NCBI RefSeq assembly: GCF_004027225.2 | Contig: NC_044278.2 | Location: forward strand, 101,114,743 to 101,178,742 | Length of the DNA: 64,000 bases | Direction: 5' to 3' | Source: Strigops habroptila | Lineage: Eukaryota > Chordata > Aves > Psittaciformes > Psittacidae | In this document: positions 33,201 through 48,200 of the stretch, piece after piece | Layout of the letters: every line of letters starts with the position of its first letter | Position numbering within the stretch: position 1 is the stretch's first letter | The notes under the pieces: model-generated | What the model was told of the DNA's origin: nothing | Databases searched by the model: none | The model's input: the letters and a program-made list of their open reading frames with translations, nothing else | Made by a program: the position numbers and the translations under genes

Positions 33201-36200
33201 AGCACTGAATCCCAGAATTCCAGAAGGGCCGAGGTTGGAAGGGACCTCTTGAGATTATCTGGTCCAATCCCCATGCTGAAGCAGGTTGGCCAGAGCAGAT
33301 TGCCCGACTGTCCAGTCATGTTTTGAATACACTCCACGACCTCTCTAGGCAACTTGTTCCAATGTCTGACTGCCCAAACTGACTACTGACTAGATGAGAC
33401 ACTCAAAAGCACTGCATTCAGGATCTTTATATATATACATTTTGAATTCCCATCTGTCTCACCTCTTTTACACTAGGGAACTTAAAAGGCAAATGCAGTT
33501 TAAGCACCTTGATCTTCAAAACAGTTAGGTCTCAAGTATGCATTTGTAACATAAAAAATTAAGTAGTAGTATTATTATTAGGGGTTTAAGTAACAGCAAG
33601 AATTTACTACTGACTGTGGTATCTCTGAAATAATTAACAGACTTAAATACTACTACTTTAACAATACTGTCAGTTAGTTGTCTTAATCTTTCTGTTTAGA
33701 ATGGATATAAAACAAGTACACCCCCAATTTTTTTGCAGAATAGAGACTGTAATGAAGGGAAAAAAGAATATATATGTGTATTTATATAATTTTAAATATA
33801 AATATATATAAACTGCTTTTCGGGCCAGAAGTACAACCATGAATCAGAATTCTAAACCACCTACATTTTAAAATGTGAAGTTCTTTGCATTATGAGAGTA
33901 ATTCAGGATTTTCTTCTTTCCTGACAACTTATCAATTCCCAATAATTCATCACTAAACAGATTCGAAGTTAGGGCAACTGTCAACTGTTCTTTCGCAAAA
34001 GATTCTTTTTCTCCATACTCCCTGCCATATTTTATTTCCCCCCCCCTTTAAAGGGGCAGCTATCAGCAACAATGGAAAATTCTTTCAAGGCACTAGCACA
34101 GTTCATACACTATATACACCATTCTATACACTTCACATGAGAGAAATAAATAATTTACACAAAATTCAAGACAAAAGGGAAAATATTCAAGCAGAAGTAC
34201 TGTAGAAATATCCAGTCCAAAAACCAGCCTAAGCCCAAGAGGACCTTGTGTCTCAGTACCCATCTTTCTAACTTCAAGCAGAAGCTGCTATATAGACTGA
34301 GCAAAATTTTACAGCTTCCCAGAGTCGCTGAGGAGAAATGAGTGAGATTTGGACAGAGCACAGCAGAGTCAGCAAAGAGCAGAAGAGAGGTCTGCATGCA
34401 CTAAGAGAAACCCAAAGCCAAAACCAACAGGCTGAGCCCGGCAGGAGCATGCAGACGTGGCTGCCCCAGAGGACGTTCAGCCTGGCAACCCCTCTGCTTC
34501 CAGCCAGGACTCAGCCTGGCTCCCCAAAAGGCAATAAAAGGACAGCCTCCAGGAGCTGCCAGGGATGCTTGTCTATGGATTAAAACAAACAAACAAACAA
34601 ACAAACCAACCTTGCTTTCCTTTCTCTATAAAACACAGAAAATTAAACCCATACATACACCCTCCTCAGGCTTTTGCATCATATTATTCCTGGTAATATT
34701 AAGCCACAAATCACAGTGAAGCCATTCCTGGTGACAGCCAATACTCTCCAAGCTTATTTGGTCATAACATCGTTTATTTGCAACACTGATATGTAGGACG
34801 AGTCAATCCCTGCTTTACAAAATTAAATTACTAAAATCTGGCTTTACAAGATTAAATTAGTTATATGCAAAGGAACCTACAACTTAAGGAATGGTGGTAA
34901 GCAAATGGCATATAGACAAAAAGGTGGATAAAAAAAAAAAGTGATTTATTGCATTATGGATAGCTGCTTCAAAAATGGCAAAGATCACCTACCTTTAATA
35001 AGAGCACTCCAAAGTCTTTAGAACACTTTAAACTAATAGCTAAAGGAATGTGATGCAACAAAACTCAACACCAGATCTCAGAGAGAGCAGAGGTGACTTT
35101 ACCTAACTTTTAATCAAGTTGATTTTCACTCTCTTTTGCATTCACTTACAAATACCAAGACAGTGCACCGAGTTCATTTGTTCAGGACTTGCATCTGACG
35201 AAGAAGACAGAAGACTTCATCTGTCACATCCTCATTGCATCTTGCTACAACATGAGTTCTTACGATTCTCAAAGACAAACTGTTCTTTAGACAGATCTTT
35301 TATACCCACTAGGTATCAACAGCTACTAAGTCATTACTGCCCATCAGCTTGGTTTACTCATTCTGGATATCTTTGTGGCTGTTGTCTATCATCCTGTTAG
35401 GGTGATAGGAAGAGGAGTGGCACATACAATTCGGTTTAATCTTGGTGCTGTCTTCCATTATGAAAGCACAAGTTGAATCCATCTGCTGTTGAAACAGAAT
35501 CACAGAGGGGTTGAAGTTGGAAGGGATCTCTGAGGATCACCTGGTCTAACTTCCCCTATTCAACCAGGGCCACCTATACAGCAGGTTGCCCCAGACAATG
35601 TTCAGGCAGCTTGTGAGTTACCTCCAAGAATGGAGACTGTAAAACCTTTTTGGGCAACCTGTGACAATGCTCAGTCACCCACATGGTAAAAAAAAATGTT
35701 TCCTGGTATTCAGATATAACTCACCATCTGAGTGCTTGCCTTGAGGTCTTTACGTAAATCAGACATTCCTCACTGTTCTTCAGTTTTACTGCAGTCAATA
35801 ATGTCCTCGGTTGTCAAAGCAGATCATTCTCTAAACATTTCTCCACGGTCTCTTATCATGCTTTCACTCAATAGTACATTGGGATCAGTCTCAATAGTTT
35901 TGTTACTAATCTCTACATATCCAGATCAAAAAGCTGCAGATTGATCAACTATTCGCATGCTCCACTGTAGACTTTTTACTGTGATTAATGTATACCACAA
36001 TTCTATTATGCAGACTGCCGACATTTTAAAATGAATAATAAATGTGCTCATTCTGGTCTAACTTATCTTAATTTTTTTTGACGGATGGACTACTACTGCA
36101 TATGGGCTGTTACGGGAATCAGTTATGGGCTGTTACACTAAGATGACAATTACTATGTATAAAAGCAAAACATTTTATTTTCTTTTTAATGCAGGAACAT

Positions 36201-39200
36201 AATTTGTAATAGAGTTCATATGCAATGCAAAGAGAGATTAAAATTGGCATAAGAGCAGCATCCAGAACAAAAATTTTCGTGTTTCTATTCTAAAAACATC
36301 AACTAGGAGTAGGTGTTTCTGAAGCAGAAATAAATTGATATTTCAAAGGCCTGCATATATTCAGTCAGCCATTTTGAAAACAGTGTTAAACAATGTAGGA
36401 ATTCTGAATTATCATTATCATTACTATTTTAGAAAAGAATTGTGAGAAAATACAAGAAGGCCATGTGCCTGCAAAAGAAGTAAAAACACTAAAGTGAGAC
36501 CTGAAGCAGAGTTCAATACTCAGTCAAGGCAACAATAAAGAGGCAAAATATATTTTACACAGAAGGTTTTGGCTTCTTTTATTCCAGGCAAAGGACTGAT
36601 TTTTTTTTCTTAACACTGAGAATTTTACACATTAACACCTTTCATTTCGGTTGCATTGCCAAATTTACTTTGTTCCTTGGTGACTGTATTTTTCTTTTGT
36701 TCTGGGAGTCTTTTGGTGCTGTTTCTTTTCCAGCAGGTAAAGAAAACTGTCTCATCACCAAGACAGTTCAGAAACAGAGACAGTCAGTCAAATTAACATC
36801 AGTCCTTCTCTCTGATAATAATGAGAACTTGATGACAGACAGGAAAATGAGGAGAGTGGACCACACAGCAGACTATATTCACCTTTTTACTGACACTGTG
36901 TGATTTTCAGGCTATCCACAGCAGGAATCTTTTCTCTGCTCTATTTTTACAGTTCAACAGCTAAATAGGTGCTCATACTGCTTCATGTTAAAATACCTTG
37001 CTCACTCTCAGACCCAGCAACAGAAATCTAACCCCATATTGTAAGTTTTTGGATATATCTTTTCCAATGTTTGGAGCTCTGACCCATCCAGGCAGTCTTA
37101 TAAAATTCTGGACCACAGAAACTGTTCAGTAACTAAAAATTCTAAAATTCTGTATTTATAATTTTGTACTTAAAATAATTTCACATTTCATCTAAAAATC
37201 CATTCAAACACATTCAAAAGAAAGTTAAATATCTAAATTTTTATTTCACCTTAGACCCATCAAATCTTCCAAGTGTTTCTAGCAGCTTTACAACTTGTAT
37301 TCTTGTATCTTCTTCACAGAAGAAAATCCATGAGGAGTTCCTACCATAGGTAACAGAGAAGCTAACAAAAGAAATTAATATTTTATTAATACACCAGCTT
37401 ATGAAGAGAATGATAGATTCAACCCACATTCCCTAAATATAAGTACTTTGCAATCAATTATTCATTTACACAGAAACAGAAACTTTTACTACTACTTTAG
37501 AATTACTCCTCTACCTTCCTCAAAGTTAACTAATTTCAATGCAGGATTCCTGACTCCTTCAGAAAATTCTCATTCCTTGTTCTTCTACTCCGCCAAGCTT
37601 AATCCTTCTACTATTTATCAAAACAAAGCCTTATTAATTCATTACGTCCTGATGGAAAAAAACAAACCAACCAATCTTCACTTATCCAGTTTCCTTGGCA
37701 TAGCTTTTACACTGATTTAATTAAACAAATCATCTGAGAAGGATAAGAAATTAGCACCTATGAACATCGCAGATTTTTTCCTGTCCAGCATTGTCTACTT
37801 GTCTACTTACAAAACCAGCAATGAAAATAAACAGCAGACATGTAAGTCAGCAAAAATAAGTAAAAGAGGGTGATAGGATCCTTTATGTTTTAGGGAATGG
37901 TATGTGCCTAAAAAAAACCACCAAACAACAAAAAACCTGAACCTACTGAGAAATACGTACGCTAGAACATGTGGTACCTGCCTCTGCGGGTCTCTCAATT
38001 ACATACTAGAAGGACCAGGTAGTGGCTAAACTAGATCAGTCCTTTTTTCATCTGGTACAAGTATCAGAAACAGACTGGTCAGCAGGAGCAGGGCAGTGAT
38101 CATCCCCCTGTACTGGGCACTGGTGAGGCTGGACCGAATCCCGTGTTCAGTTCTGGGCCCCTCACTACAAGAGAGGCATTGAGGTGCTGGAGCAGGTCCA
38201 GAGACAGGCAACGAAGGTGGTGAAGAGTCTGGAGAACAAGTCTTACGAGGAGCGGCTGAGGGAACTGGGGTTGTTTAGTCTGCAGAAGAGAAGGCTCAGG
38301 GGGGGCCTTACTGCTCTTTACAACTACCTGAAAAAAGAGGCTGTAGTGAGGAGGGAGTTGGTCTCTTCTCCCACATAACAAGTGATAGGACAAGAGGAAA
38401 TGGCCTCAGGCTGCACCAGGGGAGGTTTAGACTGGATATTAGGAAAAATTTCTTCATCAAGAGAGTTATCAAGTGCTGGAACAGGCTGCCCAGGGAAGAG
38501 GTGGAATCGCCATCCCTGGAGGTATTTAAAAGACATGTAGATGTGGCCCTTAGTGACATGATTTAGTGGTGGACATGGCAGTGTTAGGTTAATGGTTGGA
38601 CTCCATGATCTTAAAGGACTTTTCAAACCTAAACAATTCTGTGATTATAAGTCCTATTCCAGCCTGGTTTTGACTGCGATAAAGTTAATTTTCTTCATAG
38701 TAGCTGGTATACCATTCAACATCATGCTCAGCAATAAAAGCTGGGGGAAGAAGGACAGGGAGATGATGTTTGGTGAGATGGATTTGTACTCAAAACTGAA
38801 ATCTGGGCAACTCTTGCCCACTCAGGCAAGCAAACAAGATATGATAAGCTGGGAAAGACAATTCCTAGCTGTTCCTTCTAAAACTTACCAAACAAGTACA
38901 GAAAGGGTATCATGTTTTTATATACATGTACATATGTTTATTTTTGTATATGTACAGTATATATGTATATATATGTACATTTTTATATATGTACAGTATT
39001 AAGTACCCTGTGAAGACTGAAAGCTTCTCTCTCACACTTTTGTTCTCAGCTAGAACTCAGGAGAGAAGTATCTGGATTTACATAAAAGCAGGCGGGTGAA
39101 GGGCACGAAAAAAAACACTAGAATGACCCTGACAAAAAGAATTACTGCATCTCGTGAATACAGCAGATACAAGTTCACAAAAAGAATGATCTGTCCCTCT

Positions 39201-42200
39201 AGCTATTGTTGGACAAACAGAACAATTTTCAAGGCAAAGTATTTAAGGCCTGCAGAGAGTCTATGTAGACCTTGTATCACACAACTCTGGAGTTCAGATT
39301 GCAAGGAGCCATTGGAGATACTCACATAAAAAACAGTTTTGGGGTAGTAATTTAAAAAACCAGATTTCTTCTGTACTTAATGAACATGGTTACTGAGAAG
39401 AAATGTAGTGGGTCTTCTGGAGACAGTAAGGATAGTGTATCATACGACATCCATTGATGTCTTATGATTACACCTTCTGAAATAGAGTGTTTCGTCCAAG
39501 TTAACATGTGCTCAAGAAGTAAAACTTAAGAACTGTTTGGAGGCCTCCTTAAAAATGCTGACAACTACAGAACTGAGGAAAGCCATTCTCTGAAAGTAGT
39601 TTTCAGACAAGAATGCATCTTAATTCACAATTCTGAGCATCATCAGTGCTGCAGAATGGGCTGATCTCCCTTCCTCCTCTTCTGTCCACTGAGAAAACTA
39701 AACAGTACAAGTCTCACAACATCAACATACTTCTAAACTACGCCATGTCTCCATTCTGCCAAAAGCGATAAGAGAAACAGTAGGCAAGGAAATCCATATT
39801 CTAGAATTCTCAAGATGGAAATCTCTGCTTAAGAATCCTCTTCTGATTCCTGAATGACTTTCTTCTGCTTTATCACACAAATGAGCATTTCTATTTTTGC
39901 TTCTGAGTTTTGCCAGCTTTTAAGAACTGTAACTGTAAACCCTGTCACTGAGACATAAATAATTCAGAAGACAAACTACTAGGTCATTGAAACAGGAGTT
40001 AAGAAGGAAAACCGAACATGATTGGTAGTTGGAACATAATCTTTTCAGTTTTTCCATTTACTTTAATTCTCCTTTTGCTTCCTTTCGCAGTTTACATGTA
40101 TCTCAAAGATATCTACTATACAAGCCCTATTTTCCTGTTTCTACGTACACAGAAAGCAATGGAAAGCAGATGGAAAAGCATCCTATCCTGCAACTACTCT
40201 GATGCAAAAACCTCAAACCAAAAAAAAAAAAACATCCTTCTGAGTAACTCTAATAAATTATATTAACTACATGAAACCTCAAGAGGCTCCAGAGCCTCTG
40301 GCATCAATTTCAGATGCAAGTTTTAGGCAAAGGATAGCCTTCAGCACTGTGGAGCTTAAGCACTTTCTGAAACAAGAATCACTGTTTCCTGACAGTTTGC
40401 TACAAACTACCATGTAAATGGAGCATGCTTTCCTTGGAGTCATCTGCAAAAACTAAGAAGAAAAGGTATTTGAGATTATCTGCCTTCTCTGCCCATGCTA
40501 AAATAAAAACTGGCCATATAAGCTTCTAAAAAGATGTTGAAACCTAAACCTTTTCACTACAGAGGGAATACCACCTCTCAAAAACACTGTAAGCAGTGAA
40601 AGACAGAAACACCAAATAGGTATCAACATCTATTTTTAAAAGAAAAAAATATTTATCCACTTCATTGAGCCAAGTAATCTGAAAGGTCAAAGTTCTGAAA
40701 TACCTCACACCTTACACTGTGAGAAGTGGAGACCATATAGAAAAACAAACATTTAAAAAATGGTATTTGACTAGTTTACTTCCCTAATAATTTTAAACCC
40801 CACGATGATTTGAAGAAGGTAGTTGTTCAGTTACATTATATTATTTTTGTTCTTTTATTTAAAACAGCTTTCTCTGATATAATGAAATTTAACAGAAAAT
40901 TGCTTTGGAAAACCAAAACAGGAGTAAGCAAGTGCAAAGATTTCAACTCTCATTCAAAAACTTTGCTTCTGAAAAGAGAGGTCTTAGTAATTAATATTTA
41001 TATTCTCGGTTACAAAAAACTTCTGATAATAACTGGCATTGGCTAGACTTACTCTCTCATTAATGGTAATATTGTCCATGCACCTTCATGCCCGTTCATC
41101 TGATGAATAAGCAGAACTGTAGGTAATTCCTTTAAGAAAAATAAAAATATTCCCATTAAACTTGAATTGTACATACTTTTTTTTCCCTAAACACCAACTA
41201 ATCTAAAAAATTTACTCTGGAATGATTACTTGGTTCTTCCTTGGTTTTTCACCAGCAAGCAGCCCTGCAGAACAGGTGACTTTGGATGAGATGAAACAAG
41301 TGTGGCCTGCAATTTAGGGAAAATGCTTCTTCCAACTTATGATTTCCTAATTCTCTATTAGATACAAAGCTAATACACTTCCAGCTAAATGTTTCATATA
41401 GGCCCATGTAAGCAAGTAAGCAATATAGCATACTCATTTCTTCTCCATATCATAAAAATCCCACACTGTAAAGAAAAACTTACAAATAATGGAGGGTATT
41501 CTACAAAAGCTTCCATTGGACAATCACATTACACAGACCTTATATGAAAGTTCTGACACTCTTTACTTTGCTGAACTCAGCTTTGACCTGTCACACTAAC
41601 ACCATGACAAAACCCCATGGGTTCATGCAAAAATCAAAATGAGGAGTTCGCATCTTTTCTTCCTGAAAATTCAAAGCAGCTTCCTACAGAGTAAAAAGCT
41701 TTTCATACACTTCTTTTCTCTTTTTTGATTTGAAATCTCTCTGGTATGGCAGATCCCAGTGTCTAGCAGACAAGCTATCATTCTGGGGTAGCTAAGAAAA
41801 CACCCTTTAAACATGACCCTCTGATAAACGAAACTGCATAATTTATAATACATGCTAAAAGTGCGATACACTAAAGAAATCATTTCTAAATGATTCTCTA
41901 CATGGTACTCTAAAGAATACCTGTCTCTGAGAAGTGCATTAAGCCAATCAAAAAATAACAATCTACTGGTTTAAAAATTATTTATGCTATTGTGAATGAT
42001 CCACACTGAAATGAAACAATTCCAAAACTCTAACTTGGAACAGGATATTCACCTGCATCTAAAATGTTAGTGGTTCTGCTTCATGGTTCTAGTTCAAGCA
42101 ATCTATCAAGTATGTTTTTGGTTAGTTTCGATTTATTGTAAAACCAAAGGCATCCAGAGGATTTTAGCAGAAGTGGCAAATCTCAGTAACAGTATGCTCA

Positions 42201-45200
42201 ACATCTGGTATTTCAATAAAATGTACCCACTTCATGGTAAAACCATAAAAATACATTTGTTTACAAGATTGCAGACAGGAAGATAAAAGCACGAACTTCT
42301 GTCTTTACAAGAACATTTGTTTTTACAAGCATACAAACCCTGCGGTTATGCCAGTATCTGTATGTGGCCACGTATTTCATGTACAATAGGAGCCTGACAG
42401 AGATAACAGTAGTTAACCACAATATATTCAGTGTCTGTATCACTCTAAAGGCTGAAGTTGGATTCCTTTTAGCTACCAGTAACATTATCCCATGGCAAAA
42501 GGTATGAAGTAAATTACATAATCTAAGTAGCTGTACCATACACCAGGTATCTCCTCTTTAACAAAACACCCCATCTCTTTCCTTTGTGCAGATCGAAGGA
42601 GTGATGATAAAGAAAAAGCACTCTTTCTTGAGCTAATCTGATACTTTTGCAAGTATTCTTTTTGAAATTCTCATATGCCTGCTCTCCTTCTCTACCCAAC
42701 CTCCTCTAAAACATGAATGTACATGTCCTGCATATACCCCTTACTTCCACTCATCTCTAACAAATGCATCAATTCTGACTTAATAAAGGAGGTGCTTAAA
42801 AAACACTGTACAGGTAAAATAACCTCTTCAAAAATACAGGAGGATCTCTGTGGCTTTTTCTTTCTCGTTTTATGTATTTTCACTCGGAACCTAGTGGAAC
42901 TGGGCTGACCTATTAATTTTATTTATTTTACCTTCAGTATTAAGACAAAAGAAAGGCAAAAAGCACCTGAAAAAAAGCTTTTGGAAATGAAAAGGCATGT
43001 GCAGTATAGATCATCCAGGGATTGCTAGATACTCAACATAGTGATAAATAACTCACACAGTGCATCTGCGTACCTCATAAACTCTCCTACAAATGCATTC
43101 ATACCCTGTACTGTATACACGGGTAATTTTATCTTGAAGTTGTTGTTTCCACAGTTACAAAGCCCATATGCTTTTGCACATATCGACACTTTACATATGA
43201 CACAAGTCAAATTTATTCTAACTAAAATAATTTAATCACTTTTTCAGACCATTTTAAAAAACCAACAGAGTTTTCCTAATATGTTATATGCAGTTTTAAA
43301 GGGTTCAGAGAACGGCCATAACAGTACTCTACTTTCATAAATCAAGAGCAAGATGCTGCGTGCAAGTCTGTTCTCAAATAATCTTACATTAAAGAAAAGA
43401 TAGAAGCATTTATCCAATCACATGGAGGTAATAACTGCTGCCTAAGAAAGTGATTTGAAGTGTTCCTGACTATAACTTCAGAGGCAAAAAAATAGTCAGA
43501 GTTTTAATGAACAGGAAGTAATTTTATTCCTTTTTCCTACAGTACATTATATTCAAATCCTCAGAACACAACTTAGCTGACAGAAAATACATTTTAATGC
43601 ATAACCAAGCCCTGTCTCCTGAGTGCTTGCACACTAGATCCAACGACTCATGGCCTGGTAAGAGTTACAATAAGTATTTGTATCAGAAGTGACCTTTTTA
43701 GGCAGTTAGCTGGAATATTAATCCTTACACAATAATTTATTTCATCATCAAAAAGAAAGCTTTCTACTACAATACATTTCTGTATCCAAAACCTGTAATA
43801 ATCCTATTTTGTAACAAGACAAAAAAGATGTAGAAAAAAATGGAAAAACTTTGAGTGCTTATTATGGTAAATGCTACCAGAGATACATATAATGAGATAG
43901 TAGTCTAGAAGGACAACAATGTATTGCAGTAGTGCCATTTGTTTGCTTATCACTTGTGCGGATAAAAAGCAGTGAGGAATACTGTCTTCACAGCTCACAG
44001 TTCATAAGAATTCTAAATAAAAGCAATCATACAAAAGACAGACATGTGGTATACAGTACACAGCTATTATTCATGAAAGTAAGCACTGGTGGTGAGCCAT
44101 AATAATTTTGTTGCAAACTGATTTGAGTAAGATTCTTTATTTAGAATGTGTTTAAGGTAGGATTTTAGTATTGTGGTTGACAATACCAGCTTGTAAAGTG
44201 AATTTTTACTTAAAAGCAAAATCTTTCTCAATGAAAACTAAAGAAAAAACTTACGGCTTTAAACCAGAAGAGGGTAGATTTATGTTAGACATTAGGAGGA
44301 AATTCTTCACTATGAGGGTGGCGAGACCCTGGAACAGGTTGCTCGTAAAAGCTGTGGATGCCCCATCCCTGGCAGCGTTCAAGGCCAGGCTGGATGAGGC
44401 TTTGAGCAACATGGTCTAGCAGAAGGTGTCCCTGCCTGTGACAGGGGGTGAAATTAGATGATCTTTAAGATCCCTTGCAACCCAAATCAGTCTATGATTC
44501 TATGACATGATTTCAAACAACGAAATGAAGCTATTTATGGGGCTGATTCTTGTATTAGCAAACTGTCTTTTCAAAATCTATGAAGTCTATACTAACACTG
44601 GATGGTTCGCAAATTCCATGTGTCATACGCTCACACAGGCAATGATTTACTTGTGTCTTCTGCTCTTCTCTTCCTTTAGTCTATGGAAACAATATAAGCT
44701 CATTATCCTTCTATTTAGTGCAATTATCTACAGAAATTCTTAACCTCACAGAAACTTTTAAGGATTTCCATCTTTTAGTAGATTTTTATATTAACAGACA
44801 AATACATCACGAGTATCTTTGACTGACAGCGAGTTTGAAGCAGCCATCTCCCTAGCTAACTTAAAGTGATACATGGGGCAGCAGGTCCCTTTCCCCCAAC
44901 AGTCTCTTACCAACTAAACCTAAAATAAGTTTTCTAACTAAGGAAGAAAAAAAGGAAGAAGAGAAGGCAGAGGGACAGCAGTGGAGAAAAAAAAGCTTCC
45001 ACAAGACAAGAAATTTAGTAGATGTATTTGAAATACTAGCAGAAATGATCATGAAAACTTACAAGAACATATTAAACTGTCAACAGGTTCTGATTTTAAG
45101 GGTTTAAAACTGATGATTTAGAAATTCTAGTCTCGTGTATATGCGAGAGCAGTGAATACGGCGCTCTATACAAAGATGACTGAGCAATTTTAACATAAGA

Positions 45201-48200
45201 GACAGCAGCCACTGTGGAAGAGGAAACTTCAGATCAATTTCTTCTACTTTTCTAATGAAAATATACATTAGCAAAATGATTTTGTTCAGATCCTATTATG
45301 TATGCAAAGATTGCTGCAGAAGAGGCTGAGAGGGGCACCTTTGCCTAAAGGTCTTTAAACTTCCCAATTTCATGTATATATTTTGCCCTGACATGAGAAG
45401 CCATCTCTGTGAGGTGACAGGTCCCATTATCTGCATTAAAAGGCAATGCAATTACCACATTTGACTGGGGAAAGCAGCTATATAACAGCAGTGTATGATG
45501 TGTAAGATAGGGCCAAGAAGAGCCTATTCATCACTAGTAAAACATTTAGAGGATCTCATTAGTGCTGAATTAGCCAATTTCTACACATTCCTTCAAATCT
45601 ACTGAATATCTATTATGGGAAGATGATCTTATTCACCTTCTAGCATTACAGCATAGGTAACTCTTACAGTTTCAACAGTTAATGGGCTAGACACCAATTT
45701 TGCTAATAATAAAGCCTAGTAATTGCCAAAAGGATTCTGGTACCTTTGCAGAATGAGAAGCAAGGGCATATCAGAAAGTCAGAGATCAAACAAATCAGAA
45801 AGCCAAGAAAACAGCTGGAGGAATGCAAAGATAAAACAGAAGTCAGTCAAATCTGTAAAGTCCTGTAAGATAACCTTGAAGTGATTCAAGACTACTCTGA
45901 AGTACATTTTCAAAACTAAATAGTAATTTTGTACACTTTTCCTGAAACACTTTCAAAAGGTTTGATTTTTAGAACTTAAAGACATATCACCCTTCAACAG
46001 ATCAGAGTTCAAAAGCATTTCAGAAGTTGAGCACCCAAACATTGAGGCCCCAAAGCGAGCAGCTGCATTTTCAAATGCAAATCCTAGAAGAAATTAAGCA
46101 TTATGAAGACAAACTATGAACTCAACAGGAAAGAAAATTACCAAGAACATGCTGATATCAGGCAATGTATGTAAGCAGAGTAAGTAATGCATCAGAAAAC
46201 AAATGCAGATGTTAACATAGATAAGGAAAGGGAAATATGAACTTCATACACTGGGCACTTAAACGAACACACTCATTAGAGACAAGGTTTTTGTACTGCA
46301 AGCTCTACCCACATAACAGAAGTGAAGTTTTATGGACAGATTAGGAACATACCTATAAATATGACAGTTTTGGATGACGTTACAGATGGAAGTCAGGCAA
46401 TACAAAAGCAAAGGGGGAAGAGAGAAAGGTTGGATTAAAATGAAGGTGCAACCAAAATTCATAGAGAAATCTGAAAATGAGGGCAAGTCTGAAATATTAA
46501 ATTAATCCATCAATTTGTTTTCTGTCTTTTAAACAAGAAACCTAAATTATGCCAAGTACAAATATGCAAGTTTAGGAGAAAATTCAACTAGTATGGCAAT
46601 ATTCAGGTGTTCGTTACCTAAATGCTAAATGTTGATTTAAGTGGGAGAAAAAGGACAAAGAAATGTCATTTCCAGAATTTTCTATTCATAGACCAGAGAT
46701 GAAACAAGGCTTTTAGTAGTTACTGGTACTATCCTCTGACTCAAGCAATACAAACAGAAAAAAACATTACAAGAACACCACATACTGGGTACTATGATAC
46801 TCAAAACATTTGGACAAGGATTTGTGTGGTTTCAGGCAGCCACTGATAACAGCTGGAACTTCTTCCTCCCTCTCTTTCTCTGTAGTACCATGTTCCCTAA
46901 TTAATTTTTTTTAGTCCATGAGGGACCCGCTGCAAAGACTTCACTTCTTTGATAGAGTGCCAGATGCTCTCTGCTCTCACCACAGAGGAGTGCAGGACTT
47001 TCCCTCTCAGCAAGATACCTTTACACAGTCTACTGCATCTGATCTTTGTTCTACAAAGAGGGAAAAAACAATGGAAAGCTGATGGAGAAGGCATGCCTAA
47101 GAGCCTTATTTTTCTTAAATAAAGTCAACAAAAATTGTCCACTGCCTGGCAAGATAAGCTCGTAGATCTTGAGGAATAAGCATTTTAAGAATTAAGATGA
47201 TAAGCACATTTCATGAGGCTACAGGATTTATTTGACATGAATAAATCCTTGCGGAAGAAAAGAAAGCTGTTGCTAAGAAGGAAACAGATGGCACATGAAC
47301 ATTTTGCACACACACAAAAAAAGGATACTAGATCTAATAAGACTGGAAAATAAAATAAAGTTATGCATAAAACATACCTGATACAATTAAAAAAAAAAAA
47401 AAATAGGGTTGAATTGATACTGTGGAAAACCTTGCCATAAAGAAACTTTTGTAGTCATGGAGATGGAGGGGCAGGACAGAATGTAGCTCAGCTCTTCACT
47501 TACATATAAGCAGTTAAACCTTGTTAAAACTGCAAGATCCAAAAAGAATCATCTGGTCAGTCTCAGCTGGAAAACAGCTTCCATGGCATGGGAAGCCATT
47601 ATAGGAGGGAGAGGAGAAAATGGGGTTTTCAGGCTAGAATCTAGAATTTGAGTAAGTAATCTAAAATTGAAGCAACAGCTATATTATGGAATTGCACTGC
47701 ATTTATGGCATTAATTTTGAAAGGTCTCAAGCAAATTAAGTCTATGAATATTCAGCCTAATACACCAATCAGTTCAAAAACAACTCAGTTGCAGTGAACA
47801 AGCAATCCTTCCACAAAGTTTTATAACCACAAAATAATTAACATGAATGTGAGTTTTACAGTAAGGGAACAGTTCAGATCTACTCCAAGAACCACTGGAA
47901 AATTTTAGCTATAGAGCTTGTTGTAGGTCAAGTTGAGGAATGTACGCTTGTTCATTTGTGAATACATCTAACAAGGAATAAAGTAAGGAAAGAACTACTA
48001 CAGCCCAAGAAAAGCCTAGATATATTTTGAGACTTGTTTCCATCACAGCCTGATACTACTTTAAAATCTCTTTCAGGTGAGATATGGATGTCAGAATTCA
48101 CCGTGGGAATAGTATCAAACAATATCAGAGGAATATTTAAAGAGGCTTTTGGACAGCAGAACTTCAGCTAACTTCAGCATCTGAAATCAGATGTGGAAGT

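Larger units (their letters stand above)
32962..37249 (-). other. B3GLCT intron 6
   Basis: 4,288-bp GT-AG intron. It holds CR1 fragments at 33207 and 35495 and a G+C-rich block with an (AAAC)n tail at ~34330-34606. A short AT-rich simple stretch lies at ~33763-33810. Confidence 0.9.
37362..41052 (-). other. B3GLCT intron 5
   Basis: 3,691-bp GT-AG intron. It contains a ~580-bp CR1 3' segment (38067-38648), directly followed by a deleted ERV-L-type LTR fragment (38665-38775), and a TA/TGTA-rich simple stretch at ~38920-39000. Confidence 0.9.

Noticed and set aside
38100..39002. Open frames up to 136 codons
   Set aside because: They fall within CR1 and LTR sequence or in TA-rich repeats, with no independent support.
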